Shown piece by piece: positions 14,764 through 19,474 of a DNA stretch of 19,474 nucleotides. Position numbers and translations under genes: made by a program. This DNA is from Mariaggregatimicrobium sp964498785 (GTDB lineage: Bacteria; Zhuqueibacterota; Zhuqueibacteria; Thermofontimicrobiales; Thiofontviventaceae). Each line of letters opens with the position of its first letter. The first letter of the stretch is position 1. The notes under the pieces are model-generated. The model ran no database searches. It was not told where the DNA came from and saw nothing but the letters and a program-made list of their open reading frames with translations. Where the stretch lies: assembly GCA_964498785.1 (NCBI GenBank), contig CAZCJL010000118.1:1-19474 (forward strand). Direction: 5' to 3'.

Positions 14764-17700
14764 ATGAAAGTAAAATATCAACTATTAACATTAATTATCG
14801 TCAGCTCTTTTCTATTGGTTATTCAGAGCTACGGACAAACCTACATTAGCGGAGAAGTTAGCGGCACCTGGACCAAAGAAAATTCACCTTATGTTGCAAC
14901 CGCTGATCTTGTAGTGGAAGATAGTACGCAGTTGTTGATTGAACCTGGCGTTCAGGTTCTGTTCAAAGGCAATTACGAACTCTTAGTAGAAGGACAGTTG
15001 GAAGCCGTTGGTGCGGAAGAGGATTTAATTGTTTTCTCAAAAAATAATGGATACGACTTCTGGGCAGGGCTTCGTTTCAATGAGAGTGACAGTCTTTCCA
15101 CGCTTGAATTCTGTAAAGTTGAACACGGGAAAGCCGACGGTTCTCATGGTGATGGTAGTTCTGTAGAACGGAGCGGTGGGGGAATTTACATTTACAATAG
15201 CAAAATACAGATAAAAAATTGCGTTATTTCAAATAACAGTGCAGATGTATACGGCGGTGGGATTTATGGCTCGCCTGTTTTAATCGAAAATTCCGAGATT
15301 AAAAATAACACTGCAAATTCCAATGGCGGAGGAATCTACACATCAGGGAATAACAAGATAGCGATAGCTAATTGTGTTTTTGAAAGTAATTCCGGCCGTA
15401 ATGGCGGAGCAATTCATAACGATGCACAGATAATCATCGCCGGAAGCAAATTCATCCATAATTCTGCGGGAAATACCGGCGGCGCAGTTTCAACGCGGGA
15501 TTACCTTATTACGAACAGTTTATTTATTGATAATAATGCCAGTTATGGCAGTGCAGTCTGGTTGCGCAGTGATGGACAGGTTAATAATTCCATATTTTAT
15601 GATCGCTATAAACGGAACAGATCATTTGCTCCGCATTTTGATTACCACGTGATCGTTAAGAATTCAATTTTTAAAAATATTTCATTTTATAACCAGTATG
15701 GTGATCTGGAAAATCTGAAACTGGAATACTGCAATCTGGATAATAGTTGGGATGGGGTTGGTAACATTTTCACGGATCCCGGATTTGTTGATCCTGCAAA
15801 TGGTGACTTTCATCTGCAAGCCAATTCCCAATGTGTGGATGCGGGTCATCCTTCAGCAATTTATAACGACGCTGATGGCTCCAGAAATGACATGGGAATC
15901 TACGGCGGTTCGGGACTGGCAGTAAATCCGACTTCGATAGATTTTGGTTCACTTGGATGTGGCCAGAGCAAACAAGAGTTATTTACATTTTATAATTTCA
16001 GCGAGAATGATTTTGTGATCCAATCGGCAGAACCGCTGGATATGGATAATTTTGCGGTAAACACGAGTTTCCCTCTGACGATTCCGTCAATGACCAGCGA
16101 CACGATAGCCGTGGAATTCATTCCGCAAACATCTGGTGAAATTCATTCACAGGTTCAAATAACCAGTGCGAATTTCAGCGGCGCCCAACACGCTTATTTG
16201 GATATCAGGGGGATTGGTGGTGTATTTACTGGAGAAGTGAGTGGAACCTGGAGCAGAGAAAATTCCCCTTACATCATCGGAGGCGATGTTACAGTGCCTG
16301 AAAACAAAACACTGAGGATAGAGCCAGGCGTTACAGTTTATATTGATACAACTTACGGAAATTCCCGTATCAATATGCTAGTGCAGGGCAGCCTGATTGC
16401 TGAGGGATTTGAAACGGATTCCATTTTATTTGTACCCATGCCGGGGCAGGAGAGGAAAGGCTTATGGGGAGGGATTCAGTTTGATCCGCCTTATGATCAG
16501 GGTGCGAATATGTATGCGGGGCAGCGGGATAAAATTAAACAGGACGAAAGTGAAGCACAGCGCGATGATATTGAAGAACATCGTGCAATCCTGAATTCCA
16601 TTTCTGAAGCCGGGTCGTTAGAAGCGGCCGGCAATTCAAATCTTTTCATTTTACGGTATTGCCGGATTTCGTATGCCAGAACTGGAGTTGTATTGGAAAA
16701 AAGTGAGGCTGAAATTTCAAATTGCACTCTTTCAAATAATTTAGAATATGGCGTGAAATGGCAGGGGATTGACAGAGATGCATCCGGGATACTGGCGAAT
16801 TGCGCTATTTCCAACAATGAAAAATTTGGTGTGTATTGCTATGCAGAATGCTTTAATTATTATGCTCATACCAGTCCTCAGATAAATGGAAACAAGATAA
16901 CGGAAAATGGCGATGGCGGTATCTATCTTTATGCAGACGGTGGGAGTCCTTCAAGCTGGACTTGGCCCGGGGGGACGTGGGATGAATGCCATGTCGCTCC
17001 GAAAATTGAAAATAATGTTATCGCTAACAATGACGGTGCGGCGATTGAGTGCAGTTCATGGGGCGCTACTGCCAGTGGGTATTTTTCGACGCATAAATCT
17101 GCTGCTTATACGGAACCGGAAATCAGTCAAAATTTAATTTACGGAAATCAGAGCGGTATTTACACTAAATCGCATCTTTCCGGTGAGTATGTATTAAGTT
17201 TTTCCAATGTTATCATGGAACGGAATACGTTTTATGATAATCCGGAAAATCAGTTACATGCATCGGACTCCACTTCTCAAATAACCGCGTCCAATTCAAT
17301 TTTCTGGAACTATAGCGGGAACAGCGTGACTGCGGAAAATGATGCGCTTATTACTGCACACTATAATTGCTTTCAAACTGCGGTGAATGATACAGGCAAT
17401 ATTTCCTTTGATCCGCAATTTGCAGATGCGTTTAATGATGATTTTTTGCTCCTGTATTCATCCCCGTGTATTGACGCCGGTGATCCGGATAGTCCGGAAG
17501 ACGCGGATAGTACCCGTGCCGATATGGGGGCTAAATATTACCATCAATCGATTGCCGCGTTTTCATTGCAAGCTCCGGCAAACGATACCACCATTGCGAA
17601 CCAGCTTCCGGATTTCGCATGGAATCCTGCCGTCACTGCCGGTGGTGATCCGGTTGTATATCATTTATACTATTCCAAAAACGAATCCTTTGTAGATTCG

Positions 17701-18741
17701 GTAACCACAGAGATTGCCAATATCGAAACAAATACCTATACGGGACAGGATTCGTTGACAGATGGTAAAAGCTATTATTGGAAAGTACTGGCGAAAAATG
17801 GTTGGACACTTGAGAAATGGAGCGATGCGACCTGGCGCTTTTCTGTGAATACAGACACAATCCCACCGGTTTTCGCCGATTCCCTGCCGGTGCTGCAATT
17901 CAACGAAGATGAACACCTGGAACTTCCTCGGGATTTCTGGCATGATTATGTGGAAGATGCCCACTGTCCTGATAGCACGCTCGATTTTGAGATTCAGTCC
18001 GAAAATCATTTGAAATTATTGGGAGATAGTTCCGCACTATCCTTATCCGCAGAACCGAACTGGTTCGGCATCGATAGCCTGAAAATTACTGTGACGGATA
18101 AAAGCAATCTATCTGCGACAGCGCACATTAAGGTCGTGGTGCATCCGGTGAATGATCCGCCGGTCATCAGCGGGCTGCCGGATTCGATTTTTTTCCGCAG
18201 CGACTCAGACTATTCTCTGAACGTGTCAGAGCACGTCTCGGACATCGACACACCGGATTCGTTAATCAATTATATCTTTCAATCTGAAAATGATTCCATC
18301 ATCTGCACGTCGGATGATGAGATAAAAGGCGTTGTCACGTTGAGCGCGAAAAATGGTTTCGCAGGGCGGTCTGTTCTGAATATTGCTGTTTATGACAACA
18401 GCGATACGACTCATGCCGAAATTTCTGTCCGGGTGGATTATCCCACAGGAATGAAAATTTTCAGCAACGCGATACCCACTACGTTTCAACTATATCAGAA
18501 TTTCCCCAATCCCTTTAATCCACGAACGCTAATTCCATTCAGTTTGCCTGAAGATAGCGAGATTAAAATCACGATCTATAATATCAATGGCGAGGTTGTG
18601 GATGAACTGTTTAATGGCAAAAAACAACAGGGGAATCATATTTTGATGTGGGATGCTAATAAGTATTCATCAGGTACATATTTCATCCGGTTTGAAACGC
18701 CGGAAATGAATCAAACGAGGAAGTGTTTGTTGTTGAAGTAA
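14764..18741 (+). CDS. Giant secreted protein with two duplicated beta-helix modules and T9SS tail
   Basis: About 1325 residues. The ATG at 14764 is preferred because AAAGG (14753-14757) sits six bases before it; the ATG at 14758 is too close. Numbering below counts from 14758. A signal peptide ends near SYGQ (27). Module 1 (29-384) opens with GEVSGTWTKENSPY, runs through pectin-lyase/PMP-like repeats (GGGIY, NCVISNN) and closes with a DPGFVDPANGDFHL...CVDAG motif. An ASPM/HYDIN-like Ig domain follows at about 388-487. Module 2 (491-928) repeats the plan: GEVSGTWSRENSPY, helix repeats, DPQF...CIDAGDP. Then come a fibronectin III-like domain (935-1030), two cadherin/Ig-like domains (1040-1226) and a T9SS sorting domain (1242-1327, QNFPNPFNP, ending RKCLLLK). 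Beta-helix folds bind or cleave polysaccharide; no catalytic set is identifiable, so adhesion or glycan binding is the safer reading. Confidence 0.88.
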   Translation: MKVKYQLLTLIIVSSFLLVIQSYGQTYISGEVSGTWTKENSPYVATADLVVEDSTQLLIEPGVQVLFKGNYELLVEGQLEAVGAEEDLIVFSKNNGYDFWAGLRFNESDSLSTLEFCKVEHGKADGSHGDGSSVERSGGGIYIYNSKIQIKNCVISNNSADVYGGGIYGSPVLIENSEIKNNTANSNGGGIYTSGNNKIAIANCVFESNSGRNGGAIHNDAQIIIAGSKFIHNSAGNTGGAVSTRDYLITNSLFIDNNASYGSAVWLRSDGQVNNSIFYDRYKRNRSFAPHFDYHVIVKNSIFKNISFYNQYGDLENLKLEYCNLDNSWDGVGNIFTDPGFVDPANGDFHLQANSQCVDAGHPSAIYNDADGSRNDMGIYGGSGLAVNPTSIDFGSLGCGQSKQELFTFYNFSENDFVIQSAEPLDMDNFAVNTSFPLTIPSMTSDTIAVEFIPQTSGEIHSQVQITSANFSGAQHAYLDIRGIGGVFTGEVSGTWSRENSPYIIGGDVTVPENKTLRIEPGVTVYIDTTYGNSRINMLVQGSLIAEGFETDSILFVPMPGQERKGLWGGIQFDPPYDQGANMYAGQRDKIKQDESEAQRDDIEEHRAILNSISEAGSLEAAGNSNLFILRYCRISYARTGVVLEKSEAEISNCTLSNNLEYGVKWQGIDRDASGILANCAISNNEKFGVYCYAECFNYYAHTSPQINGNKITENGDGGIYLYADGGSPSSWTWPGGTWDECHVAPKIENNVIANNDGAAIECSSWGATASGYFSTHKSAAYTEPEISQNLIYGNQSGIYTKSHLSGEYVLSFSNVIMERNTFYDNPENQLHASDSTSQITASNSIFWNYSGNSVTAENDALITAHYNCFQTAVNDTGNISFDPQFADAFNDDFLLLYSSPCIDAGDPDSPEDADSTRADMGAKYYHQSIAAFSLQAPANDTTIANQLPDFAWNPAVTAGGDPVVYHLYYSKNESFVDSVTTEIANIETNTYTGQDSLTDGKSYYWKVLAKNGWTLEKWSDATWRFSVNTDTIPPVFADSLPVLQFNEDEHLELPRDFWHDYVEDAHCPDSTLDFEIQSENHLKLLGDSSALSLSAEPNWFGIDSLKITVTDKSNLSATAHIKVVVHPVNDPPVISGLPDSIFFRSDSDYSLNVSEHVSDIDTPDSLINYIFQSENDSIICTSDDEIKGVVTLSAKNGFAGRSVLNIAVYDNSDTTHAEISVRVDYPTGMKIFSNAIPTTFQLYQNFPNPFNPRTLIPFSLPEDSEIKITIYNINGEVVDELFNGKKQQGNHILMWDANKYSSGTYFIRFETPEMNQTRKCLLLK

Positions 18742-18801
18742 ATGAATGTGGTTCTAATTACAATAATTAATAGAAAATAATTAACTTTCGGAGGATTCAA
18801 A

Positions 18802-19113
18802 ATGATTTCTAAATCTAAAATTCTGAGTGCTGTGGTTATTGTTGTTTTATTACTTTCATTTACGTTTGTATATTTCGCCTGTAGCAGTGATAAAGACGAC
18901 AAAGCAGAAGTTGTCGGGTGTAATAAAGTCAAGTACAAAGGCTTTACATACACAATCAACGGATGTAGCGGAGGTGGCGTGGCGTCGTTTGATACGGAAG
19001 TCACGCAAAGTGGACATACAGCAGCTTTTCATATCACTTGTTCCGCTGGTTGTATTAAATCGGCCGACGTAATTAAAGGCGGTTTAAATAAATCAGTCAC
19101 TTCACCAGAATAA
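18802..19113 (+). CDS. Small exported cysteine-containing protein, probable lipoprotein
   Basis: A 103-residue protein with an N-terminal hydrophobic helix (8-25) and Cys27 followed by SSDKDDK, as in lipoproteins. The box before it, VYFAC, is not canonical at -3, so it may instead stay as an N-terminal membrane anchor. The mature part is short and has four more cysteines (40, 55, 80, 84, including a CSAGC motif) that could form two disulfides, and a glycine-rich NGCSGGG segment. No family recognised. CGGAGG at 18790-18795 is a strong ribosome site. It lies 60 bp after the beta-helix gene and just before a hairpin terminator, so it may be the last gene of the right-hand unit. Confidence 0.7.
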   Translation: MISKSKILSAVVIVVLLLSFTFVYFACSSDKDDKAEVVGCNKVKYKGFTYTINGCSGGGVASFDTEVTQSGHTAAFHITCSAGCIKSADVIKGGLNKSVTSPE

Positions 19114-19131
19114 ACTGAGACTTCTATTAAG

Positions 19132-19169
19132 AATTCGGCAGGCGATAACAGCAATCTCCTGCCGAATTT
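19132..19169 (+). terminator. Hairpin terminator after the last gene
   Basis: AATTCGGCAGG (19132-19142) pairs perfectly with CCTGCCGAATT (19158-19168) around a 15-base loop, 18 bp after the stop codon. The T tract after it is short (TTTG), so termination may be partial; a longer T run (TTTTTTTTT) occurs 20 bases further on. Confidence 0.7.
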
Positions 19170-19420
19170 GTGATTGATCTGTGCAATTTTTTTTTGCCAC
19201 AAATGAAATTTGGTCAGCCATTCCCAGGAAAAGGAAATGAGTGACGTGTCAATGGAAGCGCTTATTAATACTTTATCATTATTATATAAAAGTTAACTTT
19301 CGTCATGCTGAATCACGTTCCGATGCATTTTTTGCGTTGGAGCGGCTTCGGCACTATTTTTTTAACATCTAATGTTCCCTGTTGATCCACACGAATCTTC
19401 CGTACTCACTATATTTTGAC
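19170..19420. other. Non-coding right arm with repeat-like sequence
   Basis: No gene is supported. Bases 19303-19365 (TTTCGTCATGCTGAAT, then GTTGGAGCGGCTTCGGCAC and a T run) have the look of a dispersed non-coding repeat, but no second copy exists in this window. A CAGGGAACATT match (minus strand, near 19370) recurs in the tandem repeat at 10866-10883. Confidence 0.35.
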
Positions 19421-19471
19421 GTATCCATTCAATAATTGATGGTGTGCATCAAAGCTTTCGGATTCTCTTTA
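19421..19471. repeat. Right copy of the 51-bp perfect inverted repeat
   Basis: Exact reverse complement of bases 1-51, including the TTGATG/CATCAA hairpin (19436-19441 with 19447-19452). Three further bases (19472-19474) have no left-hand counterpart in the window. The pair brackets everything between the two ends. Confidence 0.9.
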
Positions 19472-19474
19472 AAT

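Noticed and set aside
1..19474. Complete linear plasmid or virus with terminal inverted repeats
   Set aside because: No replication, terminase, capsid or DNA polymerase gene; the contents are ordinary chromosomal envelope and regulatory genes, and a repeat-bounded contig explains the ends more simply.
1..19474. CRISPR array, tRNA, rRNA or known riboswitch
   Set aside because: No regularly spaced repeats, no tRNA-like T-arm with cloverleaf context, and no conserved RNA motif was seen on either strand.

Overview
The window looks like a chromosomal piece of an uncultured FCB-group bacterium. Calditrichota, KSB1 or Ignavibacteria-like lineages fit better than classical Bacteroidota. Three large secreted proteins end in the QNFPNPFN-type C-terminal sorting domain used by the type IX secretion system (T9SS), and there is a BT-style hybrid two-component regulator. 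Unlike most Bacteroidota, however, many genes have clear Shine-Dalgarno sequences (AGGAGG, AAGGAG, CGGAGG), and several promoters look like ordinary sigma70 sites (TTGACA, 17 bp, TACATT). The lineage is inferred from style only; no rRNA, tRNA or marker gene is present.

Layout. Bases 1-51 and 19421-19471 form a perfect 51-bp inverted repeat at the two ends of the window. The left end (52-605) is mostly non-coding and carries the decayed C-terminus of a MelB/GPH-type sugar symporter. A good promoter at 518-546 then drives a secreted phosphodiester glycosidase (606-2264) and an unusual SPOR / three-TM / zinc-ribbon protein (2301-3248), closed by a clear terminator. Bases 3277-5867 are a strikingly AT-rich island. 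It holds a broken lipoprotein start, a possible tiny cysteine-rich ORF, a membrane-anchored coiled-coil protein with a DUF1566 (Lcl C-terminal) domain (3854-5110), and a 59-residue membrane peptide gene on the opposite strand (5111-5290). The stop codons of the last two genes abut with no gap.

Bases 5919-9968 encode a full-length hybrid two-component sensor/regulator: 14 propeller repeats, Y_Y_Y, TM, HisKA, HATPase, receiver, AraC HTH. It is followed by a vapBC-like toxin-antitoxin pair (10095-10804). The right half is a run of plus-strand envelope genes: an 829-residue PKD/CBM-like T9SS cargo (11170-13659), a DUF2628 membrane protein, a small lipoprotein, a giant T9SS cargo made of two duplicated beta-helix modules (14764-18741), and a small cysteine-containing exported protein (18802-19113) ended by a hairpin.

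How the parts may work together (inference): the locus is an envelope and secretion neighbourhood. The hybrid regulator senses a periplasmic ligand and could control adjacent secreted carbohydrate-related or adhesive proteins, but no SusC/SusD pair or glycoside hydrolase of a recognisable GH family accompanies it. The toxin-antitoxin pair, AT-rich island, pseudogene debris and terminal repeats suggest a variable accessory region. I found no complete transposase, integrase, reverse transcriptase, CRISPR array or tRNA.
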